A stretch of DNA of 7,197 nt from contig JAHACE010000066.1 in assembly GCA_018376005.1 (NCBI GenBank), forward strand, positions 1 to 7,197, written 5' to 3'. This document shows positions 1 to 5,972 of the stretch, piece by piece. Origin of the DNA: Atopobium sp. (lineage in GTDB: Bacteria; Actinomycetota; Coriobacteriia; Coriobacteriales; Atopobiaceae). Both the position numbers and the translations under genes were made by a program. Below the pieces are notes generated by a model that was not told where the DNA came from, ran no database searches, and was given only the letters and a program-made list of their open reading frames with translations. Position 1 is the stretch's first letter. Every line of letters starts with the position of its first letter.

Positions 1-993
1 GATATCTTGGGCGCGACGGATGATTTCTTGCTTGTCAGAGCCAATCAGAGGCCTCAAAACAGGTATGGTAACTGCCTCGTTGACAGCAGCAATGTTATCA
101 AGCGTCTGAGAAGCAACTTGACCAAGAGACTCGCCAGTTACCAGGGCTTTAGCTCCCTCAAGCTCTGCAATCTTCTGTGCAATGATATACATCACGCGAC
201 GATACATAATGACACGAAGAGCCTGTGGAACAGCAAGGGAAATCTCACGCTGGTGCTCGCCAAAGGGCACAACATACATTCTGCCAATAAGACCAGCAGG
301 CTCAAGAGCCTCAATGATATCCTGGCACAGATATTCGCTGGTATCGGAAGTCATGGGGCGTCCAGAGAAGTGAACTGGAATAACCGTAGCACCTCTGCGG
401 CCAACCATCCATGTTGCAACAGGAGAATCAATACCGCTTGAAAGAAGCGATACTACTTTGCCAGCGGTGCCAACAGGAAGACCGCCGACGCCGTGAATAG
501 ATGCAGCGTAAACGTATGCGTTACCCTGAACAACGTGTACATAGACCGTCATATCCGGATTATGCATCTGCACTTTTTTATCAGGGAAATTCTCGCAAAG
601 GACTGCGCCTACAAGCTGGTTAATCTCAATGGAATGCTTTGGATAGACCGTTGAGGAACGACGAGCATGCACTTTGAACGTAGTAAAGTCACCGGACTCC
701 CCCAGCGCCTTCACGGCAGCGTTACAAAACTCCTGCTCATCTAAGCCACAGCGATACGCCAAAGAAGCGCGAGCAACACCGGGAACCTGGGCCACGGCAT
801 GTTGCAGCTCTTCAGTTGCTTGTTTATCAGTGGTTTCTACAAGAAGGTAGCCAGAAATGCGAGAAACCCCCGCCACTGGAAAGTGTCGGAGGGCTCGTCG
901 CAAATTTGTTACCAACTGATTTTCAAAAGTGGATCGGTTCTTACCCTTTAAACCAATTTCGTGGTAGTGAACCAGACATACTCTTTCAGTCAT
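1..993 (-). CDS. thiI: tRNA 4-thiouridine synthase (tRNA sulfurtransferase) ThiI, 3' end cut by window edge
   Basis: Reading the minus strand from an ATG at 993-991 gives 331 codons, open to the left edge. ThiI adenylates U8 of tRNA and inserts sulfur to form 4-thiouridine; in many bacteria it also supplies sulfur for thiamin thiazole synthesis. The N-terminal ferredoxin-like part starts with VHYHEIGLKGKNR (residues 8-20), a ThiI hallmark. A THUMP domain follows (about 60-165, with TFKVHARRS at 105-113). The PP-loop ATP site is SSGIDSPVA at 185-193, where SGGxDS is more usual. Further family blocks are ALVTGESLGQVASQT (283-297) and PVLRPLIGSDKQEI (311-324). About 60-70 residues are missing at the edge, including the region with the essential cysteine (Cys344 in E. 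coli) and any rhodanese domain, so presence of these is unknown. The gene starts 5 bases after rpoZ with only a weak Shine-Dalgarno, so it is probably co-transcribed. Confidence 0.93.
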   Translation of the reverse strand, partial: MTERVCLVHYHEIGLKGKNRSTFENQLVTNLRRALRHFPVAGVSRISGYLLVETTDKQATEELQHAVAQVPGVARASLAYRCGLDEQEFCNAAVKALGESGDFTTFKVHARRSSTVYPKHSIEINQLVGAVLCENFPDKKVQMHNPDMTVYVHVVQGNAYVYAASIHGVGGLPVGTAGKVVSLLSSGIDSPVATWMVGRRGATVIPVHFSGRPMTSDTSEYLCQDIIEALEPAGLIGRMYVVPFGEHQREISLAVPQALRVIMYRRVMYIIAQKIAELEGAKALVTGESLGQVASQTLDNIAAVNEAVTIPVLRPLIGSDKQEIIRRAQDI

Positions 994-998
994 AACTC

Positions 999-1283
999 TT
1001 AGTAAACGATGGTGTTCTCGCCCTTAATTGCTTCGTCAAAAGACTCTTTAACAAAGCCAAGGGTACCGTCGTTAATCTCTTTCATAGCAATAGAGACAGA
1101 ATCTTTACCACTTGCAACAGTAGTAATGTCATCAAAATCCTGAACAGCGGTTACACGCAGGTGCTGACCGTGAAGCATATTGTTAATATCGCAAGCACGC
1201 TTAGAAGCAAGTGAGCAAAGCAAGAATGGATTCTGCTCAGTCTTCTGAAGCAGGCTGTCAATCTCAGGCTTAATAACAGACAT
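999..1283 (-). CDS. rpoZ: DNA-directed RNA polymerase omega subunit
   Basis: A 94-residue protein beginning MSVIKPEIDSLLQK, the usual start of short Gram-positive omega subunits, followed by the conserved SLASKRACDIN helix (about 25-35), where families typically show AAKRARQI. Omega wraps the beta-prime C-terminus and helps assemble and stabilise RNA polymerase; the conserved helix is the contact region. Length fits the family (about 70-100). The ATG at 1283-1281 overlaps the gmk stop in TAATG, and a strong GGAGGT lies about 8 bases upstream inside the end of gmk, so this start is well supported. The gmk-rpoZ pair is a widespread conserved arrangement. The middle (DDITTVASGKDSVSIAMKEI) is more divergent than the N-terminus, which is normal for this family. 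Confidence 0.93.
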   Translation of the reverse strand: MSVIKPEIDSLLQKTEQNPFLLCSLASKRACDINNMLHGQHLRVTAVQDFDDITTVASGKDSVSIAMKEINDGTLGFVKESFDEAIKGENTIVY

Positions 1284-1861
1284 TAAAGCTGACCTCCGTC
1301 TGATTCATAGTCATCAAAAACTTCCTCGAGCTTGCTGAGAGCAGTCTCAAGGTTGTCGTTCACAATGCAAACAGTATAGTCGTTTGCATACTCCATTTCA
1401 CGTGACGCATTAGAAAGTCTCGTAGAAATGGTCTTCTCGTCTTCTGTACCACGGCCTCTAAGGCGCTGCTCAAGCTCTTCAAATGAAGGTGGCTTAATAA
1501 AGACGAGAATGGCGTTGGGATATTGTTTGTGGACCATAAGTCCACCCTGAACGTCAATCTCTAGAACAACAGACTGACCTGCAGAAATTAGGCGATCAAC
1601 CTCTGATTTGAGCGTGCCATAGCAATGGCCATGAACATGAGCCCACTCAAGGAATTCACCAGCATCAACGCGCTTTTTAAATTCTTCATCGGAGAGAAAA
1701 TAATACGCAACTCCATCGACTTCTCCTGGTCGTGGAGAGCGCGTAGTAGCCGAAACCGTCAGGCCTAGGTTTGGGCGCTTGTCCCTCAACAGAGAGACAA
1801 GCGTTCCTTTTCCTACACCTGACGGTCCAGATACTACAAAAAGTTTGGCTGAACGAGCCAC
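1283..1861 (-). CDS. gmk: Guanylate kinase
   Basis: A 192-residue guanylate kinase, which phosphorylates GMP (and dGMP) to GDP with ATP in the cytoplasm. The P-loop is GPSGVGKGT at residues 12-20. The GMP-binding region follows: SATTRSPRPGE at 37-47, tyrosines in VAYYF (51-55), GEFLEWA (68-74) and YGT (81-83). The stretch VVLEIDVQGG is the conserved core strand, and the lid region carries RLRGRGTEDEKTISTRL, where families show RGtEsee.I..Rl. Length matches the family (about 185-210) and the protein looks intact. The start codon is GTG (1861-1859), overlapping the mihF stop by one base as TAGTG. The only Shine-Dalgarno-like bases upstream are weak and distant, so translation probably depends on ribosomes finishing mihF. 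In Actinobacteria the order mihF-gmk-rpoZ is common, which supports both calls. Confidence 0.96.
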   Translation of the reverse strand: MARSAKLFVVSGPSGVGKGTLVSLLRDKRPNLGLTVSATTRSPRPGEVDGVAYYFLSDEEFKKRVDAGEFLEWAHVHGHCYGTLKSEVDRLISAGQSVVLEIDVQGGLMVHKQYPNAILVFIKPPSFEELEQRLRGRGTEDEKTISTRLSNASREMEYANDYTVCIVNDNLETALSKLEEVFDDYESDGGQL

Positions 1862-2169
1862 TACTTGGTCAGTGCCTCGAGGAGCTGCTCACGCTGACGA
1901 GCGCCAAGGCCCTTAACGCGGCGAGTTGCGGAAATTCCGAGCTCGTCCATAATCTTTGCTGCCTTTGCCTTGCCATAGCCAGGAAGGGACTCGATAAGAG
2001 CGGAAACCTTCATACGCTCAGCAATAGGATCGGTAGAATCAAGGACCTCTTTAAGGGAGACCTTACCAGTCTTAACCTTCTCGCGAAGCTCTGCACGAGC
2101 GTGACGAGCCTGAGCTGCCTTCTCAAGTGCTGCCTTGCGCTGCTCATCGGTAAGTGTAGGTAGAGCCAT
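1861..2169 (-). CDS. mihF: Integration host factor, actinobacterial type (nucleoid-associated DNA-binding protein)
   Basis: A 102-residue basic protein that begins MALPTLTDEQRKAALEKA, very close to actinobacterial mIHF, with a long charged helix followed by the conserved KVSALIESLPGYGKAKA (about 54-70) and RRVKGLGARQREQLLEAL (83-100). Family knowledge: mIHF is unrelated to E. coli IHF, binds and bends DNA through a helix-two-turns-helix motif of the S13 type, shapes the nucleoid, and was first known as a host factor for mycobacteriophage L5 integration. An in-frame ATG five codons earlier (2184) is possible, but the start at 2169 has a strong GGAGGA at the right distance and matches the family N-terminus, so I chose it. 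The stop overlaps the gmk GTG start. This gene is the best evidence in the window for an actinobacterial host. Confidence 0.94.
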   Translation of the reverse strand: MALPTLTDEQRKAALEKAAQARHARAELREKVKTGKVSLKEVLDSTDPIAERMKVSALIESLPGYGKAKAAKIMDELGISATRRVKGLGARQREQLLEALTK

Positions 2170-2969
2170 TGTTCCTCCAAACATCGTTTTCGTACTTCAT
2201 ATACGAAACTCAATTTAATGTGCCTTTTGCACTTCAGCAAAATAGTTTGCCACATAATGATGGATTCAAATGCTTCGACTGGATTGTTTGCGCAGGTAAT
2301 TGGCCTACCAACTACCAATTTGCTTGCTCCAGCCTTAATTGCAGCTGAAGGTGTGGAAATTCTGACCTGATCGCCCTTCTCGGCACCTTCTGGACGTACT
2401 CCGGGGGTCACGATGAGCGCATTTGGTCCCAAAAGCTCTCTCATCTCCTGTGCTTCCTGAGGCGAGCAGACAATTCCATCGGCACCAGCGTAATAAGAAA
2501 GAGACGCCAAACGAGCAACTTCATCCTTAATAGATCCGTCTACGCCAATGGAGTGAAGCGCATCCTCATCCATGCTGGTAAGCACGGAGATAGCCACCAG
2601 TTTGGTGCGGCCAGACTCATCAACGCCACGCTCTGCTGCAGCCTCTTCTGCACCCTCGCGACCAGCAGAGATCATCTGAGCGGTTCCCAGGCCATGGATA
2701 GATAAGATGTCTGCACCAGAAAGCGATGCAGAGTGGACAGCGCCTTTGACCTGGAATGGAATGTCGTGCACCTTAAGGTCAAGAAACACCTTGAAACCGC
2801 GAGCGTGCATCTCATCTACCATCGAGGGTCCGTAGCGATAAAAAAGCGTCATGCCAACCTTAACCCAGCGTGCATGGCCGGCGAGAAGATCGGTGAGCTC
2901 CAGAGCTCTTTCTCTTGTGCAATCAAGCGCAACAATAACGGCGTCGCGTGCCTGCTCGTCTGTTAGCAT
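2010..2969 (-). CDS. pyrF: Orotidine 5'-phosphate decarboxylase, 3' end frame-disturbed (normal part about 2256-2969)
   Basis: PyrF removes the carboxyl of OMP to give UMP, the last step of de novo pyrimidine synthesis. The first 238 residues are a complete single-domain TIM barrel: VIVALDC (11-17), WVKVGMTLFY (35-44), the catalytic charged network in FLDLKVHDIP (62-71), ISVLTSM (127-133), VTPGVRP (187-193) and the phosphate-binding VVGRPIT (219-225). Family members usually end a few residues after the AFESII helix (233-238). Here the frame continues for about 80 residues with no relation to PyrF, running out of frame through the mihF start to a stop at 2010. In an adjacent frame the codons for ANYFAEVQKAH end in TAA at 2217-2215, ahead of mihF. 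I infer a frameshift or a deletion junction near 2248-2256; the catalytic barrel itself looks intact. The ATG overlaps the pyrD stop by 7 bases, with GGAG about 8 bases upstream. Confidence 0.9.
   Translation of the reverse strand: MLTDEQARDAVIVALDCTRERALELTDLLAGHARWVKVGMTLFYRYGPSMVDEMHARGFKVFLDLKVHDIPFQVKGAVHSASLSGADILSIHGLGTAQMISAGREGAEEAAAERGVDESGRTKLVAISVLTSMDEDALHSIGVDGSIKDEVARLASLSYYAGADGIVCSPQEAQEMRELLGPNALIVTPGVRPEGAEKGDQVRISTPSAAIKAGASKLVVGRPITCANNPVEAFESIIMWQTILLKCKRHIKLSFVYEVRKRCLEEQWLYLHLPMSSARQHLRRQLRLVTLVQSFARRLRLVRSPLKRSLILPILLLSV
2173..2178 (-). promoter_or_regulatory. Shine-Dalgarno site that fixes the mihF start
   Basis: GGAGGA on the minus strand lies 3-4 bases ahead of the chosen ATG at 2169-2167, or about 6-7 when counted from its centre. 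It lies downstream of the alternative ATG at 2184-2182, inside the codons that longer start would translate. It therefore favours the shorter protein starting MALPTL, which also matches the family N-terminus. Confidence 0.7.
2188..2208. repeat. 7-base perfect inverted repeat upstream of mihF
   Basis: TTTCGTA (2188-2194) and TACGAAA (2202-2208) are perfect inverted copies separated by 7 bases. They lie in the only real intergenic stretch of the window, just upstream of the mihF ribosome site. On the transcribed (minus) sense no run of U follows the right arm, so this is not a standard terminator. It could be an operator for a dimeric protein, a weak RNA hairpin, or chance in AT-rich DNA. No convincing -35/-10 pair could be assigned next to it. 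Confidence 0.4.
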
Positions 2970-3889
2970 TCAACAGCTCCAATCAGCTCGTGGATGTCAG
3001 ATACTCCCTGAGACTTTGCCCAGTCAGTAAGCTCGTTCAGAATACGTGGAGCACACATTGGGTCATAAAGGTTTGCAGAACCCACCGAGACAGCCGTAGC
3101 TCCCGCAAGGATAAACTCTGCAGCATCCTCGCCCGTTTCTACGCCACCAACGCCGCAAATAGGAATAGAAACCGCACTTGCGCACTCCCAAACCATGCGA
3201 ACAGCAGCATTATGGCAGAGAGGACCACTGAGGCCGCCAGTTGGCTTAGAGAGCCTGCTCTTTCTTGTGTGGACGTTAATTGACATGCCTGGAATAGAGT
3301 TGATGAGCGTTAGACCATCAGCGCCTTCAGCCTCAAAAGCCTTACCAATCTCGGCAACGTTGACGGGGGCCATCTTAACCAGAATGGGCAGCTTTGTCAG
3401 AGGACGAACTGCCTTCATAATCTCTGTAGCCTGGTCTGGAGTACCACCGAGGGGCTTACCGCCCTTCTCAAGATTTGGACAACTCACGTTAAGCTCAATA
3501 GCTGAGATGTGTGGATTAAGCTCTTCAAGGCGCTCGACAACGTCAATCATCTCCTGCACGGAGTGTGCTGCCATCTGCATGATAACGCGTGTGCCACGAC
3601 CCTCAAGATCTTTCATGTAGTCATCAGTGTGGGCGATAAAATCGTCCACTCCAGGATTGGCAAGGCCAACGCTGTTCATCATGCCGCCGTTGAGCTCGCA
3701 CATACGAGGAGCTGGGTTTCCTTCCCAAGGAACGCGAGCAACACCCTTCATAGTGATGGCGCCAAGCAGAGAAACGTCGTAGAAACCCTCAAACTGCCAA
3801 CCGTAGCCAAAGGTACCCGCAGCAGTGTTGATAGGGTTTTTCATCTGGATACCGCCCAGATTAACGGCCATTTTTACCTGATCTACCAT
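2963..3889 (-). CDS. pyrD: Dihydroorotate dehydrogenase B (NAD+), catalytic subunit
   Basis: A 308-residue class 1B dihydroorotate dehydrogenase catalytic subunit: an FMN-binding TIM barrel oxidising dihydroorotate to orotate in the cytoplasm, with electrons passing through PyrK to NAD+. Visible blocks are KNPINTAAGTFGYG (17-30), GMMNSVGLANPG (69-80), and ELNVSCPN (132-139), where Cys137 is the class 1 active-site base (class 2 enzymes use Ser). Then come PILVKMAP, the INSIPGMSI region, GGLSGPLCHNAAVRMV and the FMN phosphate site GVGGVETGEDAAEFILAGATAVSVGSAN. Length matches the family (about 300-312). The ATG overlaps the pyrK stop by 7 bases, with AAGGAG about 5 bases upstream. The 1B assignment is confirmed by the partner pyrK immediately upstream. 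The protein appears intact. Confidence 0.97.
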   Translation of the reverse strand: MVDQVKMAVNLGGIQMKNPINTAAGTFGYGWQFEGFYDVSLLGAITMKGVARVPWEGNPAPRMCELNGGMMNSVGLANPGVDDFIAHTDDYMKDLEGRGTRVIMQMAAHSVQEMIDVVERLEELNPHISAIELNVSCPNLEKGGKPLGGTPDQATEIMKAVRPLTKLPILVKMAPVNVAEIGKAFEAEGADGLTLINSIPGMSINVHTRKSRLSKPTGGLSGPLCHNAAVRMVWECASAVSIPICGVGGVETGEDAAEFILAGATAVSVGSANLYDPMCAPRILNELTDWAKSQGVSDIHELIGAVEC

Positions 3890-4677
3890 GCGATCTCCTT
3901 TGCCTCAAAAACAGGTCCAACCATGCAAGCAGACGCATAGCCGCCCTTAGCAAGTGGGACATTGCAGGTGTTGCATGCGCCAAAGGCGCAGCTCATCATA
4001 CGCTCCATAGAAACCTGGCAAGCAACGTTGTTGGCAATTGCAAGCTTGGCCACGCTTCTCATCATAGGCTCTGGACCGCAGGTATACACAGCGTCCCAAA
4101 CACCTTGACTTAGAGGTTCCTCCAAAGCTGCTGTTACAAAGCCCTTAGTACCCTTAGAACCGTCATCCGTTGTGACGTACACGTTCTGTGCGCCCAAGGC
4201 GAGAAGATCTTCTTCTCCAAAGAGTTTCTCGGCAGTTTGTGCGCCAATGACCGCGTCAAACTCAACACCCAGCTCTGTAAGCTTGCGCGCTGCAGCGATA
4301 ATTGGTGTGATACCCACACCTCCTGCTACCAGGACGCTTCTCTTGCTAGAGGCGTTAAGGCGCCAGGGGCGGCCGCAAGGAGCAGTCATGTCACTAGCGT
4401 CACCAGGCTTCATCTGAGAAAGCCTGCGTGTACCCTCGCCTACCGTTGCGTAGATAAGCTCGAGCGTATCGGTTGCTTTATCAGCAAGCGAGAAGGACAG
4501 CGGAATGCGAAGAATGTGGCGCTTATCGCCTGGAACATTAACGTTTACAAACTGACCAGGCGCTAGAGACTTACAAAGACCTGGTACCTTGAGCTGGGCT
4601 CTATACAGATTCTGGGCAACCTGGGTATTACTCAGAACCGTAAAGTCAAATACCTGTACATTTCCACGTAGTGGCAT
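3883..4677 (-). CDS. pyrK: Dihydroorotate dehydrogenase B, electron transfer subunit (FAD, 2Fe-2S)
   Basis: A 264-residue PyrK, which takes electrons from PyrD FMN through a [2Fe-2S] cluster and FAD to NAD+. It is built like ferredoxin-NADP reductases: a beta-barrel FAD domain with GQFVNVNVPG (41-50) and RIPLSFS (57-63, the RxPxS flavin motif), then a pyridine-nucleotide domain with VLVAGGVGITPI (115-126) and YTCGPEPMM (198-206). A C-terminal cluster domain supplies ligand cysteines at 230, 235, 238 and 251 (C-x4-C-x2-C-x12-C), ending in GPVFEAKEIAW. Length fits the family (about 255-265). The ATG overlaps the pyrC stop as TAATG, and a strong GGAGGGG lies about 8 bases upstream. It directly precedes its partner pyrD, as in other class 1B operons; carA/carB, which sit between pyrC and pyrK in Bacillus, are absent here. 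Confidence 0.96.
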   Translation of the reverse strand: MPLRGNVQVFDFTVLSNTQVAQNLYRAQLKVPGLCKSLAPGQFVNVNVPGDKRHILRIPLSFSLADKATDTLELIYATVGEGTRRLSQMKPGDASDMTAPCGRPWRLNASSKRSVLVAGGVGITPIIAAARKLTELGVEFDAVIGAQTAEKLFGEEDLLALGAQNVYVTTDDGSKGTKGFVTAALEEPLSQGVWDAVYTCGPEPMMRSVAKLAIANNVACQVSMERMMSCAFGACNTCNVPLAKGGYASACMVGPVFEAKEIAW

Positions 4678-5972
4678 TACTTTTCCCCTCCAGGAACAAC
4701 TACTTCATTGGCAAGAACTCGCTTGCCATCAACAAACACATCTGTTGCAACACCATAGAGCTCAGCGCCAATGAAGGCGGAGTTCTTGGACTTACTCTCA
4801 AAATACTCTGTCGTAATCTGAACCTTCTTTTCTGGGTCAAAAAGGGTCAGGTCAGCCTTGTAACCTGCAGCAATCTTAACAGGCTCAAGACGCAGAATAC
4901 GACGAGGATTAACGGCCATTGCACGAACAAGACCAGTGTAAGAAAGCTTATTGGTGCGCACCATATTGGTGACCATCAAAGGCAGCGAGGTCTCAAGGCC
5001 AATGCAGCCAAAGTAAGAGATTTCCCACTCACAGTCCTTCTCGTGAGCTGCATGAGGCGCATGGTCAGTAACAATACAGTCAACTGTGCCGTCTGCAACC
5101 GCTGCCTGAAGTGCAAGTGCATCCTCAGCAGTTCTGAGCGGTGGATTCATCTTCAGATTGGTGTTATACGTATCAGTGATGTCATCCTCAGACAAGAAGA
5201 GGTGGTGAGGGCAAACCTCAGCGGTAACAGGCAAGCCTTCCTTCTTAGCTGCACGTACCAGCCCTGCTCCCCTGCCTGTTGAAATGTGGCAGATGTGCAG
5301 CGGACAGCCGGTAAGGCGACAAAGATCAATGTCTCTGGAAATCTCCAGCTCCTCGCCAAGTGCTGGCCAGCCAAACATACCAAGGCGCGTGCTTGCGCGA
5401 CCCTCGTTAACAACACCACCAGCACTGATGGACTCAATCTCACAGTGAGCAGCAACAACGCGGTCAAACTGGGAGACGTACTCCATAACGGTGCGCATCA
5501 TACCAGCGCTTTGAACGCCGTGGCCGTCGTCAGAGAATGCGGATGCCCCCTCATCAACCATGTTGCCAATCTCAGCAAGCTCTTGACCCTTAGAGCCCTT
5601 GGTTAAAGCACCCATAGGACGGACGTGAATGAGACCAACCTCATTGCCGCGGTCAATCTGAAAACGAACAGCAGGACCGTTATCGGTAACAGGATTGGTG
5701 TTTGGCATGGTAGCAACGTCAGTAAAGCCACCATGAACCGCAGCCCTAGAGCCCGTCTCAATGGTCTCTTTGTACTCAAAGCCAGGATCTCTAAAGTGAA
5801 CGTGCATATCAACAAGGCCAGGGGTAAGCACCTTGCCCTTTGCATCAATAACAGTATCACCCTCTTGAGGTGCAACGGTTGCTGCTACTTCAGCAATAGT
5901 TTCTCCATCAATACGAACGTCCAATACGAGAGCGAGCGCAATCGGCCACCTCGCTGTTAATTTCCATGCCAC
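4677..5972 (-). CDS. pyrC: Dihydroorotase, N-terminal end lost at the pyrB junction
   Basis: A type I dihydroorotase of the amidohydrolase superfamily, which cyclises N-carbamoyl-aspartate to dihydroorotate. In the 431-residue reading frame the zinc ligands and catalytic residues are all present: MHVHFRDPG (56-64; His57, His59), FSDDG (146-150), AAHCE (174-178), CHIS (228-231) and the base in TDHAPH (302-307). Substrate-binding MPNTNP (89-94) and NLKMNPPLR (272-280) are also visible. Homology appears to begin only at about LDVRIDGE (residues 17-24). The first 16 residues (MAWKLTARWP...) are an out-of-frame reading of pyrB, and the usual opening of about 20 residues (of the type ..LLIKNARVIDP..) is missing. 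The ATG at 5972 has no good ribosome site, and no better in-frame start exists close by. I infer a deletion; the enzyme may be poorly expressed or folded even though its barrel is complete. Confidence 0.88.
   Translation of the reverse strand: MAWKLTARWPIALALVLDVRIDGETIAEVAATVAPQEGDTVIDAKGKVLTPGLVDMHVHFRDPGFEYKETIETGSRAAVHGGFTDVATMPNTNPVTDNGPAVRFQIDRGNEVGLIHVRPMGALTKGSKGQELAEIGNMVDEGASAFSDDGHGVQSAGMMRTVMEYVSQFDRVVAAHCEIESISAGGVVNEGRASTRLGMFGWPALGEELEISRDIDLCRLTGCPLHICHISTGRGAGLVRAAKKEGLPVTAEVCPHHLFLSEDDITDTYNTNLKMNPPLRTAEDALALQAAVADGTVDCIVTDHAPHAAHEKDCEWEISYFGCIGLETSLPLMVTNMVRTNKLSYTGLVRAMAVNPRRILRLEPVKIAAGYKADLTLFDPEKKVQITTEYFESKSKNSAFIGAELYGVATDVFVDGKRVLANEVVVPGGEK

Noticed and set aside
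7..441. Plus-strand open frame of 144 codons
   Set aside because: It lies wholly antisense to thiI, has no ribosome site or recognisable motif, and the minus strand carries clear ThiI sequence.
2169..2184. Upstream ATG giving a 107-residue mIHF
   Set aside because: The strong GGAGGA lies downstream of that ATG and the family N-terminus is MALPxLTDEQR.
2188..2232. Rho-independent terminator between pyrF and mihF
   Set aside because: The inverted repeats here (TTTCGTA/TACGAAA and GTGC/GCAC) are short or AT-rich, and neither is followed by a U run on the transcribed strand.
2010..2250. The 80-residue extension of PyrF as a new C-terminal domain
   Set aside because: Most of it is an out-of-frame reading of the mihF start and coding region, where mihF is strongly conserved.
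4671..5282. Plus-strand open frame of 203 codons, the longest on that strand
   Set aside because: It is antisense to the conserved catalytic half of pyrC, with low-complexity, family-less sequence; typical shadow of a real gene.
5925..5972. MAWKLTARWP... as a genuine PyrC N-terminus
   Set aside because: These codons are pyrB sequence read in another frame, where PyrB has conserved RGMEINSEVAD; there is no convincing ribosome site.
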